In this document: one piece after another, positions 1 to 8,245 of the stretch | Position numbering within the stretch: the first letter of the stretch is position 1 | Layout: every line of letters begins with the position of its first letter | NCBI GenBank assembly: GCA_023421955.1 | Contig: JAEZSE010000005.1 | Coordinates: 186,001-250,000 of the forward strand | Direction: 5' to 3' | DNA: 64,000 bases | DNA from: Bacillota bacterium | Lineage (GTDB): Bacteria > Bacillota > Clostridia > Christensenellales > UMGS416 | Notes under the pieces: generated by a model | What the model saw: the letters and a program-made list of their open reading frames with translations, nothing else | Databases searched by the model: none | Told to the model about the DNA's origin: nothing | Program-made: the position numbers and the translations under genes

Positions 1-1
1 G

Positions 2-247
2 TATGAGACACCCGCCGAAATCCGCATGGCTCGCATGTTGGGTGCTGATGCCGTTGGGATGTCCACCGTGCCGGAAGCCATTGCAGCCAGCCAGTGCGGC
101 ATCAAGGTGCTGGGAGTCTCCTGCATGACCAATATGGCAGCCGGCATCCTGGACCAACCGATCACCCATGAGGAAGTGCTGGAGGTTGGCCGAAGGGTGG
201 AGGATAAGATGAAAAAGCTGTTAAAAGGGTTGGCAGCCGCAATTTAA
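2..247 (+). CDS. punA: Purine nucleoside phosphorylase, C-terminal part (cut by window edge)
   Basis: Only the last 81 or so codons are present; the frame is open to the left edge, so the true start lies outside. The product phosphorolyses purine nucleosides to free base and (deoxy)ribose-1-phosphate in the cytoplasmic salvage pathway. The segment YETPAEIRMARMLGADAVGM followed by STVPEA and a GVSCMTNMAAG stretch is the characteristic C-terminal part of trimeric class I PNPs (PunA/DeoD-like), including the Glu and Met that contact the nucleoside and the Asn of the base-binding site. A DUF1003 gene follows 24 nt downstream and may be co-transcribed. The identification rests on family recognition and is firm; only the split between inosine/guanosine PNP and MTA phosphorylase-like relatives is less certain. 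Confidence 0.9.
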   Translation, partial: YETPAEIRMARMLGADAVGMSTVPEAIAASQCGIKVLGVSCMTNMAAGILDQPITHEEVLEVGRRVEDKMKKLLKGLAAAI

Positions 248-271
248 GAATCCAAGCATAGGGAGAGGCAT

Positions 272-796
272 ATGGATAAGCCAACCAACGCAGATTTGAT
301 CCGTATGATTCTGGACGATGAAACGTCTGCCCTGGAGGAGCAGGAACTGCTGGCTCTTCTCACACAGCAGCGCATTTCAAAGGACATCAGCCTGGAGCAC
401 CGTGATAAACTGACTACCGGAGACAGGATGGCTGATCATATCGCCAAGTTTGCCGGCAGTTGGCTTTTCATCGGCATCTTTGTATCGATACTTGCGTTAT
501 GGATCATGCTAAACTCCTTTGCGCTGCTTACCAAGCCATTTGATCCGTACCCCTTCATACTGATGAATCTGGTGCTTTCCTGTGTGGCAGCGTTGCAGGC
601 TCCGGTGATCATGATGAGTCAGAACCGGCAGGAGAAGAAGGATCGCATTCGGGCAGAACATGATTATGAAGTGAACCTGAAGGCCGAGATCCTTGTGGAA
701 GATATAATCAAGCGCCTGGAGAAGATCGAACAGAACCAGGCTGAGCTAGCTCGAAGGTTGCTCCGTGATGAACCAGGTTTTGGCGGCAAGACGTAA
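272..796 (+). CDS. DUF1003 family membrane protein
   Basis: A 174-residue protein of the DUF1003 family, whose function is unknown. The ATG follows GGGAGAGG at 260-267 with normal spacing. The middle holds the family core: TGDRMADHIAKFAGSW, then two membrane helices at about residues 65-85 and 95-117, separated by a short polar loop with the conserved FDPYPFILMN stretch. The C-terminal third is charged and probably coiled-coil (residues about 120-165). The N-terminal 45 residues resemble a small helical cytoplasmic extension. It lies 24 nt after punA and is followed by a short hairpin and T-run, so it is probably the last gene of that transcript. Membrane location is clear; no enzymatic residues are recognised. 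Confidence 0.85.
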   Translation: MDKPTNADLIRMILDDETSALEEQELLALLTQQRISKDISLEHRDKLTTGDRMADHIAKFAGSWLFIGIFVSILALWIMLNSFALLTKPFDPYPFILMNLVLSCVAALQAPVIMMSQNRQEKKDRIRAEHDYEVNLKAEILVEDIIKRLEKIEQNQAELARRLLRDEPGFGGKT

Positions 797-819
797 AAGA
801 TGTAACATCTTGATTTTTT
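797..819 (+). terminator. Short intrinsic terminator after DUF1003 gene
   Basis: AAGATG/CATCTT forms a 6-bp stem with a TAA loop, followed by GATTTTTT. It starts at the stop codon of the DUF1003 gene. Confidence 0.55.
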
Positions 820-887
820 GCGCCTGTCTGCCGGTATTATGATATACTAGTTGACAAGAACTATGGAATATCATCTGAGGTGCACTA

Positions 888-1544
888 ATGAAAAAAGTTT
901 TGATAATCTTGTTTGCGACGATGGTCTTGATCAACATGGCCGCCTGTACGGCAGAATCGCCGGTGACCGCATCCAAGAAGCCAACTGATGCACCGGCCAG
1001 CCCAGCACCGACTGTTGCTGAGACAATCACTCCAACAGAGTCTCCGATCGAGACAGTCGCTGCCACTGAGCCTAATACAAGCGCCGGGAAAGATTACAGC
1101 CAGCTTGGCATGGAGCTCATGAAAACTGAGACCATCGGCACATTGAAGCTTGGGTTGAAAGAAAGCGAGCTGCTTGCCGTTATTGGCAAGGCAGAATCTG
1201 AAACAGCACCTGAGGTGTGGGGCGCTGATGGTAAAAAGCACTGCAACTGGAATTATCCTGCCAAGGGCTTGACTGTGAGCATGGTAGAGAGTGGAAATGC
1301 CGAATCGGAGTTTATTGTGTATGCCATTGCCGCTGAGGCCCCCAGTGATTTGGCCACGGCCAAAGGCATTAAGATCGGCAGCTCCAAGGACGATGTGCTG
1401 CTGGCGTATGGCGATGTAGTGGAAGATCAGTCCGACGAAGCCATATCGGAGAGCATTGTTGCAGGCACGGTGTTTGGTGGGGTTATCTTTGGTATGAAGG
1501 ATGGTGTAGTCAATTCCGTCTTTTTGGGCGCTGCAGCTGAATAG
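888..1544 (+). CDS. Lipoprotein with two BLIP/SmpA-like repeats, function unknown
   Basis: A 218-residue predicted lipoprotein. Residues 1-20 form a signal peptide with lipobox NMAAC, so Cys20 should be lipidated and the protein anchored outside the membrane. Residues 21-65 are a Pro/Thr/Ala/Ser linker. The rest holds two related segments: IGTLKLGLKESELLAVIGKA (about 85-104) and KIGSSKDDVLLAYGDVV (about 163-179). This 'G-ploo-cc-lL-phGp' pattern is typical of small secreted BLIP/SmpA-like alpha-beta repeats, which suggests a binding rather than catalytic role (inference). The ATG is preceded by TGAGGTGC. A TATACT at 843-848 with a TG extension is a possible -10, without a good -35. It ends at a long bidirectional terminator. 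Confidence 0.75.
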   Translation: MKKVLIILFATMVLINMAACTAESPVTASKKPTDAPASPAPTVAETITPTESPIETVAATEPNTSAGKDYSQLGMELMKTETIGTLKLGLKESELLAVIGKAESETAPEVWGADGKKHCNWNYPAKGLTVSMVESGNAESEFIVYAIAAEAPSDLATAKGIKIGSSKDDVLLAYGDVVEDQSDEAISESIVAGTVFGGVIFGMKDGVVNSVFLGAAAE

Positions 1545-1579
1545 TCTGCTAAGATTGCTCAGCCCATTCTGGTATTTCG

Positions 1580-1625
1580 GAAACAAAACAAAAGCCGCCA
1601 TTGCTGGCGGCTTTTGTTTTGTTTC
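1580..1625. terminator. Bidirectional intrinsic terminator
   Basis: A perfect 21-bp stem (1580-1600 with 1605-1625) closes on a TTGC loop. It is A-rich on the 5' arm and T-rich on the 3' arm, so it works in both directions between the convergent lipoprotein and zinc-ribbon genes. Confidence 0.9.
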
Positions 1626-1626
1626 C

Positions 1627-1917
1627 TTAGCGGTTTCTGGTGAAGCAGTCGCTGCAGTAAACCGGCCTGTCGTTCTTTGGCATGAAAGGCACCTGGGTGG
1701 GCTTGCCGCACTGCGCGCAAACAGCGTCATACATTTCGCGGGCAGGACGCCTGCCGCCGCCGCTATAACCGCCGTCATTTTTACGGGCGTTGCGGCAGCT
1801 CTTGCAGCGGGTGGGCTTATTGGTGAAGCCCTTCTCGGCAAAAAACTCCTGATCGCGGGCGGTGAAGACAAATTCTTCGCCACAGTCTCTGCAAGTTAAG
1901 GTTTCATCTTGGTACAT
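1627..1917 (-). CDS. Small double zinc-ribbon protein (zf-trcl plus CxxC-x17-CxxC)
   Basis: A 96-residue cytoplasmic protein with eight cysteines in four CxxC pairs. Cys9/12 with Cys38/41 form the first ribbon (CRDCGEEFVFTARDQEFF, followed by KPTRCKSCR). Cys67/70 with Cys88/91 form the second, with exactly 17 residues between the pairs. A Gly/Arg-rich linker (residues 45-60) joins them. Proteins with this arrangement are common in Clostridia and are annotated as zinc-ribbon or CxxC-x17-CxxC proteins without known function; nucleic-acid binding is plausible. Its 5' region contains two copies of the palindrome TTTGGCCAA (1941-1950 and 1976-1985). It ends on the shared terminator. Confidence 0.85.
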   Translation of the reverse strand: MYQDETLTCRDCGEEFVFTARDQEFFAEKGFTNKPTRCKSCRNARKNDGGYSGGGRRPAREMYDAVCAQCGKPTQVPFMPKNDRPVYCSDCFTRNR

Positions 1918-2219
1918 GGTGTGTTCCTCGCTTATTATGATTTGGCCAAACCGGATGCTCCATTTTCACAGATAGTTTGGCCAAGAAGCTTCAACCTGAC
2001 AAATGGAGTATTGATTTAACACAGGTATTATAGCCCATACTAGGATTAATTGCAATAATTTTCACAGATCAACAAAAAAACAATATATTGGAATTTGTCA
2101 TTTGAATCGGCCTTTCTCCTCGAGACCAATGCCCATGAGAATAACTGCATGGCGTTTGGTATCATCTTGCCCTTGCCAAGACAATACTAACATATCATCC
2201 ATTCAGAGGTGTGATTTCT
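1918..2219. other. Intergenic region between divergent genes, with paired TTTGGCCAA palindromes
   Basis: About 300 nt without a gene. The only clear structure is TTTGGCCAAA at 1941-1950 and TTTGGCCAAG at 1976-1985. These are two self-complementary 9-10-mers 35 nt apart in the presumed leader of the zinc-ribbon gene; they can act as an operator pair or fold into a hairpin. No convincing -35/-10 pair was found for the downstream plus-strand gene. Confidence 0.4.
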
Positions 2220-4628
2220 ATGAAAGCAGTTATTATGGCCGGTGGAGAGGGCACCAGGCTTCGACCCGTCACGTGTGATTTGCCCAAACCCATGGTTCAG
2301 GTGCTGGGAAAACCAGTCATGGAATACGCCATTGAGCTATTGAAGAAGCATGGAATCACCGATATTGCTGTGACGCTGCATTATTTGCCGGACGCGGTCC
2401 GTGGCTGGTTTGGCGACGGAGCGAGCCGGGGTGTTAACATGCAATACTTTGTGGAGGAGACGCCTCTGGGAACTGCGGGCAGCGTACGCGCGGCACAGGC
2501 GTTTTTGAATGAGCCCTTTATTGTAATCAGTGGAGACGCACTCACTGACATTAATCTAGGCCAGGCAATGGATTTTCACCGGCGGCATCAAGCTGATGTT
2601 ACAATCGTGCTGAAAAGTGTGGAAACCCCAGTGGAGTTCGGTGTCGTTATCGCAGGAGATGATGGCCGCATCGCCCGCTTCATGGAAAAGCCTGCTTGGC
2701 GAGACGTGTTCAGCGACACAGTAAACACCGGCATTTACATCATCGAGCCTCAGATAATGGATCGGATTTCTGAAGGGGCGAAGGCAGATTTTTCAAAAGA
2801 CCTGTTTCCAGCGTTGATGAAAGACCAGGCTCGGATGTTCGGCTTTGTAACCGATGGTTATTGGTGTGATATTGGCAATCCGGCGCAATATGCATCCGCC
2901 CAGTTTGACATCCTGGATCGCCGGGTGCAGGTGGATATGGACCTGCCGGAAATCCAACCAGGCGTGTTCGTGCATCCGAGTGCCTTTATCTCGTCTGACG
3001 CTACACTGGTGCGACCCTGCGCCGTTCTGGAAGGCGCCACTTTGAACAGTGGAAGCGTGATCGGTCCATATGCCATTGTGGGCCAGCGCTGCATTGTGGA
3101 GAAGGGTACTTCTGTGGAGCATTCGGTGTTGCTCAATGATGTGCTGGTGGGCGCGTCCGCACGGATCAGCCATGCAGTTATCTGCGACGGCACTGCCATC
3201 GGAGAAAGGGTGATGGTGCGCGATGGTGCAGTGATAGGTGCAGGAGCCCGCATTGGCTCTGACAGCTCGGTGGGCCGCAATGTGTCCATCTGGCCGGGTA
3301 TTGCCGTGGAGCGGCATGCCCAGGTGCGCGCCACACAGCAGCGGGGCAGCAGATATCCGCAATCCGTGTTTGACGAGTCCGGCATATGCGGTGCTTTTAA
3401 TGATGATATCACCGCTGAAAGCGCAGCGCGGCTGGCTATGGCATTGGGCACATCGTTGATGCGAGGCGGCAGGGTGGGCGTGGCCACCTGGGGCGATAAC
3501 ACCTCTGTGCTGCTACGGGAAGCCTTTGACGCGGGATTGCTCTCCACCGGCGTTTGCTGTGTGGACATGGGCAAACTGGCGCTGCCGGCAGCCCGTTTTG
3601 CAACCAAGCGCCTGCGGCTGGATGGTGCTGTGCACATCCATGCCAATGAGGGCAGGATTACCATCACGATGATGGATTGCAAGGGGGCTAATGCCGACAG
3701 CGCTTTGGAGAAGAAAATTGAAGACAATCTAGCCAAAGGCTCATTCCGCAAGGCCCGCACAGAAGAGATTGCCGACATCATCAACATCAGCGGTATCGGC
3801 ATCTTTTATGAGCAGGAGCTTTTTGGTGGTGAGGAGCACAGCACTGCCAAGGACCGTGCTATCGGTGTTTATGGGCCTGATGAGGAGTTGAACCAGCAGT
3901 CTGAGCATGTGTTGGAAGAAATGGGCTACCACTGCCGTAGTTGCTCCACTGACACAACATTAACTCAGGCCGCAAAGCGAGCTTTGGCAGAGGCGGTGCA
4001 GGTTGGGCTGTATCAGGACAAAGCAGGGAATGACTTTGCTCTGATCGATGAGCAGGGCAGTGTCTACGAGGGCGACAAACTTGCTGTGCTGCTTGCGATG
4101 GTCGCGATGGACCGTGGCGTTACCTCTGGCACTGTACCGCTGCCTGTGATGGCAAATAGCCGGTTTGATTCGTTGGCCGGAGGCAGGGGAGTGAATGTGG
4201 AACGCACTGCAGCCAGCCGAAGTGATTGGTTGAGGAGGGCATGCCACTCAACTGATGAGCGGATGTGTTACTTGTTTTACGACGGGGCTTATGCAACAAT
4301 GTCGCTGGTGCAGACACTGGAAAAGGAACGCATGACTCTATCCACCTATGCCGGTCGTATTCCGGAAACATTCACCCGCAGCGAGTTTGTGGAATGCCCC
4401 TTGGAAAAACGGGGCTTGGCGATGAAGACACTCTACACCGAGTATGGCAGCTCTGAGACTTATGGCGGAGCATTGATCAACAACGAAAAGGGTAGGGTGT
4501 TTATCACACCGGACCGACAGTCTTCCCGGTTCCGCGTGGTGGCGGAGGCGGCCAATGCCGAGTTTGCTGATGAACTGGCCGGATCTTTTATCGATGTAAT
4601 TCGGAAGTTCGCGGAAAGTCAAGAATAG
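2220..4628 (+). CDS. Sugar-1-phosphate nucleotidyltransferase fused to a degenerate phosphohexomutase
   Basis: An 802-residue cytoplasmic fusion. Residues 1-235 are a nucleotidyltransferase with MKAVIMAGGEGTRLRPVT (nucleotide binding) and SGDALTDIN (metal Asp), the type that makes GDP-mannose or another NDP-hexose. Residues about 250-380 are left-handed beta-helix hexapeptide repeats. Residues about 385-802 align in outline with phosphomannomutase/phosphoglucomutase. The mutase hallmarks look lost. The phosphoserine loop TASHNP is replaced by HANEG around residues 474-478. The DGDGDR metal loop is replaced by DKAGND at about 600-605. The C-terminal phosphate loop reads RQSSRFRV. The mutase half is therefore probably regulatory or structural. 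The ATG at 2220 is chosen because AGAGGTG lies 8 nt upstream; a GTG at 2211 is in frame but sits in the ribosome site. It likely supplies activated sugar for surface polymers; the substrate is not determinable. Confidence 0.85.
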   Translation: MKAVIMAGGEGTRLRPVTCDLPKPMVQVLGKPVMEYAIELLKKHGITDIAVTLHYLPDAVRGWFGDGASRGVNMQYFVEETPLGTAGSVRAAQAFLNEPFIVISGDALTDINLGQAMDFHRRHQADVTIVLKSVETPVEFGVVIAGDDGRIARFMEKPAWRDVFSDTVNTGIYIIEPQIMDRISEGAKADFSKDLFPALMKDQARMFGFVTDGYWCDIGNPAQYASAQFDILDRRVQVDMDLPEIQPGVFVHPSAFISSDATLVRPCAVLEGATLNSGSVIGPYAIVGQRCIVEKGTSVEHSVLLNDVLVGASARISHAVICDGTAIGERVMVRDGAVIGAGARIGSDSSVGRNVSIWPGIAVERHAQVRATQQRGSRYPQSVFDESGICGAFNDDITAESAARLAMALGTSLMRGGRVGVATWGDNTSVLLREAFDAGLLSTGVCCVDMGKLALPAARFATKRLRLDGAVHIHANEGRITITMMDCKGANADSALEKKIEDNLAKGSFRKARTEEIADIINISGIGIFYEQELFGGEEHSTAKDRAIGVYGPDEELNQQSEHVLEEMGYHCRSCSTDTTLTQAAKRALAEAVQVGLYQDKAGNDFALIDEQGSVYEGDKLAVLLAMVAMDRGVTSGTVPLPVMANSRFDSLAGGRGVNVERTAASRSDWLRRACHSTDERMCYLFYDGAYATMSLVQTLEKERMTLSTYAGRIPETFTRSEFVECPLEKRGLAMKTLYTEYGSSETYGGALINNEKGRVFITPDRQSSRFRVVAEAANAEFADELAGSFIDVIRKFAESQE

Positions 4629-4652
4629 GCATTACCCAGTAACAAGACTTTT

Positions 4653-4708
4653 GTTGCAGCGGTGCATGTGGATATTGCCATCTCCGCGTAACCGCTGCAA
4701 CTGTTTTG
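4653..4708 (+). terminator. Terminator after nucleotidyltransferase gene
   Basis: GTTGCAGCGGT at 4653-4663 pairs perfectly with ACCGCTGCAAC at 4691-4701 (11 bp). The loop is 27 nt and TGTTTT follows. Confidence 0.6.
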
Positions 4709-4737
4709 ATATACGCCAATTTTGACAGGAGTTTTTG

Positions 4738-4766
4738 TTGCCATTAGCAGATCTGTGTGATATAAT
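4738..4766 (+). promoter_or_regulatory. Promoter of tRNA-Thr
   Basis: The elements are TTGCCA at 4738-4743, a 17-nt spacer, and a TG-extended perfect TATAAT at 4761-4766. Transcription would start near 4773, about 48 nt before the tRNA. Confidence 0.75.
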
Positions 4767-4820
4767 CATCCTCGCCCTTGAAAAGCAGCATGTTTCATCG
4801 GTAGGCAAATCAAATAATAT

Positions 4821-4896
4821 GCTGATGTAGCTCAGTAGGTAGAGCACGTCCTTGGTAAGGACGAGGTCATGGGTTCGAATCCCATCATCAGCTCCA
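4821..4896 (+). tRNA. tRNA-Thr (anticodon GGT)
   Basis: A complete cloverleaf. The acceptor GCTGATG pairs with CATCAGC, followed by discriminator T and an encoded CCA. The anticodon stem CGTCC/GGACG encloses TTGGTAA, so the anticodon is GGT (4854-4856). The T arm ATGGG-TTCGAAT-CCCAT is canonical. It decodes ACC/ACU threonine codons. Confidence 0.97.
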
Positions 4897-4899
4897 GTG

Positions 4900-4930
4900 C
4901 CCGCATGGCCAAGGTCACGCGGGTTTTTCT
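4900..4930 (+). terminator. Terminator of tRNA-Thr
   Basis: CCCGC at 4900-4904 pairs with GCGGG at 4919-4923. The stem continues inward with one mismatch and is followed by TTTTTCTTT. Confidence 0.85.
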
Positions 4931-5019
4931 TTACATGTTTCGTTCACACGAACAATCAACGATTATTGCTTTTGCCCAACCATCAAGGTAGAATGGAGAA
5001 AACCATCTCGGTGGTGTGC

Positions 5020-5658
5020 ATGATGAGAACCGTTTCGTTGTTCTTCTCCCTGCTACTGGTGGCCATGCTTTTCACCGGTTGCATTTCACAAATCACGAAA
5101 ACAGCTTCGAACCTGATTGTTCCCACGCTTAGCACCGCAGAACCCATAACCCCACTTACCAGCGAAACACTATATGTCTCTGCAAAGGCTATAAGTTCCC
5201 CATTGCCCACACTTGAGCTGCAAGAGCTCACTCCTACTCCTACAGATGCTGCGGAAACATCCGTCCTGGCGCCAACCCAGGAGCCAAGCCCGACATCGTT
5301 ACCTGCTGAGGAGCTAGACGATCCTCAGCAAAAAACGGTCACCGTGAAGTTCAATGACGCGAAGCTTATCTCCAACAACAATGTGGGCAGTGACTGGACA
5401 ACGGCTGTTGAAGTGGATGGCCAGAAGTTAAGCAAGGGCGGCAGCGTGGAGTCCGAACAGAATTTGATTAAGGTTGTCTGCACTGCTATTGAAAAGGACA
5501 AGGTCTCAGATGTTGGTACAGCAACGCTTTCTATCGGCGTAATCAACCTGAAAAGGGGAGAAAATACCTTCACCGTGAATGTGACAGTGGTGGAAAAGGG
5601 CGGCAGATATGCGGGCAACAAAGCTGTTTGGGCTTTCACGATCAAAGTCACCAGATAA
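5020..5658 (+). CDS. Secreted lipoprotein, function unknown
   Basis: A predicted 212-residue lipoprotein. The start is set at the ATGATG of 5020 because it gives a compact signal peptide ending in the lipobox LFTGC and has GGTGGT a few nt upstream. A longer reading from 4993 is possible, and the frame runs open back into the tRNA, which is not coding. After the lipid anchor comes a Pro/Thr-rich linker (about residues 40-105). A C-terminal all-beta domain of about 105 residues follows, with regularly alternating hydrophobics (KTVTVKFNDAKLISNNNVGS, later NTFTVNVTVVEKGG). The domain is not recognised. It is monocistronic; the 86-nt structured elements at 5711 and 5888 follow and may form its 3' end. 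Confidence 0.7.
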   Translation: MMRTVSLFFSLLLVAMLFTGCISQITKTASNLIVPTLSTAEPITPLTSETLYVSAKAISSPLPTLELQELTPTPTDAAETSVLAPTQEPSPTSLPAEELDDPQQKTVTVKFNDAKLISNNNVGSDWTTAVEVDGQKLSKGGSVESEQNLIKVVCTAIEKDKVSDVGTATLSIGVINLKRGENTFTVNVTVVEKGGRYAGNKAVWAFTIKVTR

Positions 5659-5710
5659 TGGAAGCTGCCTTTTCACGTATGATCCGGCGGAAGCCGGCTA
5701 TACTATGCCT

Positions 5711-5796
5711 GTCTTCAAGAGGACATGCACCCGCGTGGGAGGTCTCCTTTCGCAGGTGGAACGCCTGATTCGCTGGCCACGGATCAGGCGTTCCAT
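5711..5796 (+). repeat. 86-nt structured repeat element, copy A
   Basis: First of two equal-length copies in the 316-nt gap between the lipoprotein gene and the transglutaminase gene. It has three potential hairpins: GTCTTC/GAGGAC; a middle arm with GGGAG/CTCC closed by GCG/CGC; and a 13-bp stem TGGAACGCCTGAT/ATCAGGCGTTCCA. The strand is uncertain. See copy B. Confidence 0.6.
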
Positions 5797-5887
5797 CTAT
5801 ACCGGAGAACTTGTTTTCCCAGAAATTGTCTTTTTGGATTTCTGAAAGACTTGTATATTCGGTGCGTGGACGGAGAATACTACGATT

Positions 5888-5973
5888 GTCTTCGGAGGAC
5901 AAAACAACTCGTTGGAGAACTCTTGTCGAGAAGTGGAACGCCTGACTGATTGGCTAAAAGTCGGGCGTTTCAT
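5888..5973 (+). repeat. 86-nt structured repeat element, copy B (terminator-like 3' arm)
   Basis: It aligns with copy A without gaps over 86 nt. The third stem (GTGGAACGCCTGAC with GTCGGGCGTTTCAT) is kept through G-U pairs. The middle arm is closed by CTCG/CGAG where A has GCG/CGC, which looks like covariation. The 3' arm runs into TTTCATTTTAT, so on the plus strand it could end transcripts. It may also serve the convergent transglutaminase operon, although the minus-strand T-run is weak. Confidence 0.6.
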
Positions 5974-5974
5974 T

Positions 5975-8245
5975 TTATCCCCATAACCACTTAAAGATTC
6001 CATACTGGATGGCCCCCAACTTCTTTTTGCATGCCAACAAAAGCTTTTCTCTAGCATCTAGCATTTGTTTCTTCTGCTCTTCATTAACATCGTGGGTGCT
6101 GAACCTTGCCAATTGAAAAAGCTCCATTATCCGTGACAAGCTGCGGGCTTGCAAAAGGCAACCTTTTTCAGCCCTACGGGCAAAGTCATGCAAATCTTCG
6201 CCATTTTGAAGTGTATATCCGCATTTTGACAGAATTTGAAGGCATTGACCAAAAACCTTAATAACGGTTTCCTTTGAGGTCATTTGCACCAAGCGCAGTG
6301 CAGCTCGCTTGCGTAATCCAAAAGCTGTAGCAGTCAGTGCAAGGAACAGCAACAGAATGGCAATAATCCATAAAACCCACTGATGGGCAAGGACGACTAG
6401 CGCATTGTCATCAGGTCCTGGTTGTACGACAGGCCGAGCCGACGGATTGGTCGAAGCCTGCAGTGATGGGGAAGGAGACGCGGGTGGTGTCACAGCTTTA
6501 CTGGCTGTGGGCCTTGCGCCGCCTGCGTATGCGGCGGTCGGTTCAAACTGAAGCCAGCCCACTCCCTCGAAATAGGCCTCTGCCCAGGCGTGGCCTTGTC
6601 GATTGGTAACCTGATATGCGCCATCGGTTTTGCTGGCCGGCAGTACATAACCTTCCACAAAGCGCGAAGGGATCCCTTCGCAGCGAAGCAGCACCGCCAT
6701 TGCCGTTGCAAAATAGGTGCAGTATCCTCTTCTGTTTTCAAACAGGAATTGATCCACAAAATCCCGGCTCTTGTCAAATGCGCCGGGTGTCAACGTGTAG
6801 ATGTAGTTGCTTGCAAGATAAGCTTCGATGGCCTTTGCCTTTTCATAATCATTGGAAGCGCCTGCCGTGATTTGAGCGGCAAGCTCCCGAACTCTGGCGG
6901 GCAAGCTATCGGGCAGCCTGGTGCAGCCATTGTTTATAGCTTCCGCGTATTCTCCAAACAACTCTTCAGCCGAACCGCCTATCCTGTTGTAGTACCCTTT
7001 GCGAGACTTAGCCAACAGATCTTGTAACGCGTCATTATTGGCGAGATAGGTGGCTGAATAGGAAAACCCTGCGTCTTCTGTGGTGCCTAGCAACACCATG
7101 TCGTCTCCAACCAGGCTGGGTTGCACGGAATCAGGCAGCACCACCTTCTCTGTTTTTAATGGAATGTAAACAATAGGAGAGTTGAAGTTCACATATTCTA
7201 CGCGGATTTCTTCATCCATTCTTGTTTGCTCATTGGGTTCAGAGCTTTGTATGAGGCGTCTAGTGGTCTCGACTGTGTCTGGGAAGTTCATTTCATCCGC
7301 ATAAAAGGGACTTTTCAAGATGTTTGACCGTTCCCAGGAATGACCGGTGTACACATCTTTGGAAATGCCTTTGAGGTAAACATCGGCTGAATCGGATATC
7401 ACCTTCATCAAGACTGTGTCGTTTTGCGCTGGCACACCGCCCAGTTCGCTGGTGCTCACGCCGCTTGCTTGATTGATTATGACCTCCGCAACAGGGCTTT
7501 CCTTATGTAGTAGCTTTTCGCGTGTGGCTTTCATCCATTCTGGATCAATCTTGATAAGGCTGCTGAGTATCATCGCCATCGTCATCACGGCCAACGCCAG
7601 CGGCAGCGCTGAGGCCAGGAAAACCGCAGGCGAGGGCATTTGGCCTGGCGGATAGGCACCGGATTGCCGTCGGAAACGGCCATAAGCAGCATAAAGCATC
7701 GCTACTGCCAGAAATGCGAACAAGGCGGCCATACTAAGCGTGTGGCCGATGATGAAGAGTGCCGCAATGGTGGCGAAACCGGGCAGCAGCGCCGCGAATG
7801 CATCTGCATGCCGCACGGTGAACAGGCACACCGGGATCGTGATGAAAGCGGTAAAAATCAAACCCATTGCTTGGCAGTATGCCAGGTTTTCGGTTCGAAT
7901 GCCCTTTAAATAGGGGATCGCCCAATTGATGAATGCGTCGATCTCCAACCGCAGGGAATCGGCAGTTTCGTTTCTGGAAAAGAGCAGTATCGCAGTAGCA
8001 GCCATGGCCAGTAATGAAACCGCAATGCCTGTCAGAATTGCCGTGCGTGTGTGAAAAAGCAGCATGGATAACGGAATGACTAAAACAAGGCATGCGGCCA
8101 ACAGTTGCCATATCGACAGATGGAGGTCCAGTGCTGACACAAATGGATAGGCGCTGGCAGCGCTGAGCAGTGCCATGAGTGGGATTTCTGCAAGCAAATC
8201 CCGCCAACGACGAGCAGTATAAACTGTTTCAGTTTGCGCCTTCAT
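5975..8245 (-). CDS. TgpA-like membrane transglutaminase-domain protein
   Basis: A 756-residue protein. Residues about 15-235 hold about seven membrane helices in the TgpA N-terminal pattern. An extracytoplasmic region follows, with a transglutaminase-like (TGc) domain at about 465-570. The catalytic Cys sits in NRRGYCTYFATAMAVLLR, the His in NRQGHAWAEAYFEG, and the Asp-equivalent region is GWLQFEPT. A Pro/Ala/Ser-rich linker, one more membrane helix (about 625-650) and a cytoplasmic DUF4129-like helical tail complete it. TgpA-type proteins occur with MoxR ATPases and DUF58 proteins and are thought to act in cell-surface protein processing or assembly; the substrate is unknown. Its ATG overlaps the DUF58 stop as ATGA, so translation is coupled. 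Confidence 0.9.
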   Translation of the reverse strand: MKAQTETVYTARRWRDLLAEIPLMALLSAASAYPFVSALDLHLSIWQLLAACLVLVIPLSMLLFHTRTAILTGIAVSLLAMAATAILLFSRNETADSLRLEIDAFINWAIPYLKGIRTENLAYCQAMGLIFTAFITIPVCLFTVRHADAFAALLPGFATIAALFIIGHTLSMAALFAFLAVAMLYAAYGRFRRQSGAYPPGQMPSPAVFLASALPLALAVMTMAMILSSLIKIDPEWMKATREKLLHKESPVAEVIINQASGVSTSELGGVPAQNDTVLMKVISDSADVYLKGISKDVYTGHSWERSNILKSPFYADEMNFPDTVETTRRLIQSSEPNEQTRMDEEIRVEYVNFNSPIVYIPLKTEKVVLPDSVQPSLVGDDMVLLGTTEDAGFSYSATYLANNDALQDLLAKSRKGYYNRIGGSAEELFGEYAEAINNGCTRLPDSLPARVRELAAQITAGASNDYEKAKAIEAYLASNYIYTLTPGAFDKSRDFVDQFLFENRRGYCTYFATAMAVLLRCEGIPSRFVEGYVLPASKTDGAYQVTNRQGHAWAEAYFEGVGWLQFEPTAAYAGGARPTASKAVTPPASPSPSLQASTNPSARPVVQPGPDDNALVVLAHQWVLWIIAILLLFLALTATAFGLRKRAALRLVQMTSKETVIKVFGQCLQILSKCGYTLQNGEDLHDFARRAEKGCLLQARSLSRIMELFQLARFSTHDVNEEQKKQMLDAREKLLLACKKKLGAIQYGIFKWLWG

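Noticed and set aside
885..1883. A 332-codon minus-strand frame across the first lipoprotein and the zinc-ribbon gene
   Set aside because: It crosses a strong bidirectional terminator and two supported genes, and its product is rich in Cys/Arg/Ser without any domain.
2858..3802. A 314-codon minus-strand frame inside the nucleotidyltransferase fusion
   Set aside because: It lies wholly within a well-supported gene and has low-complexity Ser/Ala/Pro composition.
4852..5019. An N-terminal extension of the second lipoprotein through the tRNA
   Set aside because: It would read through tRNA-Thr and its terminator; the signal peptide starts at 5020.
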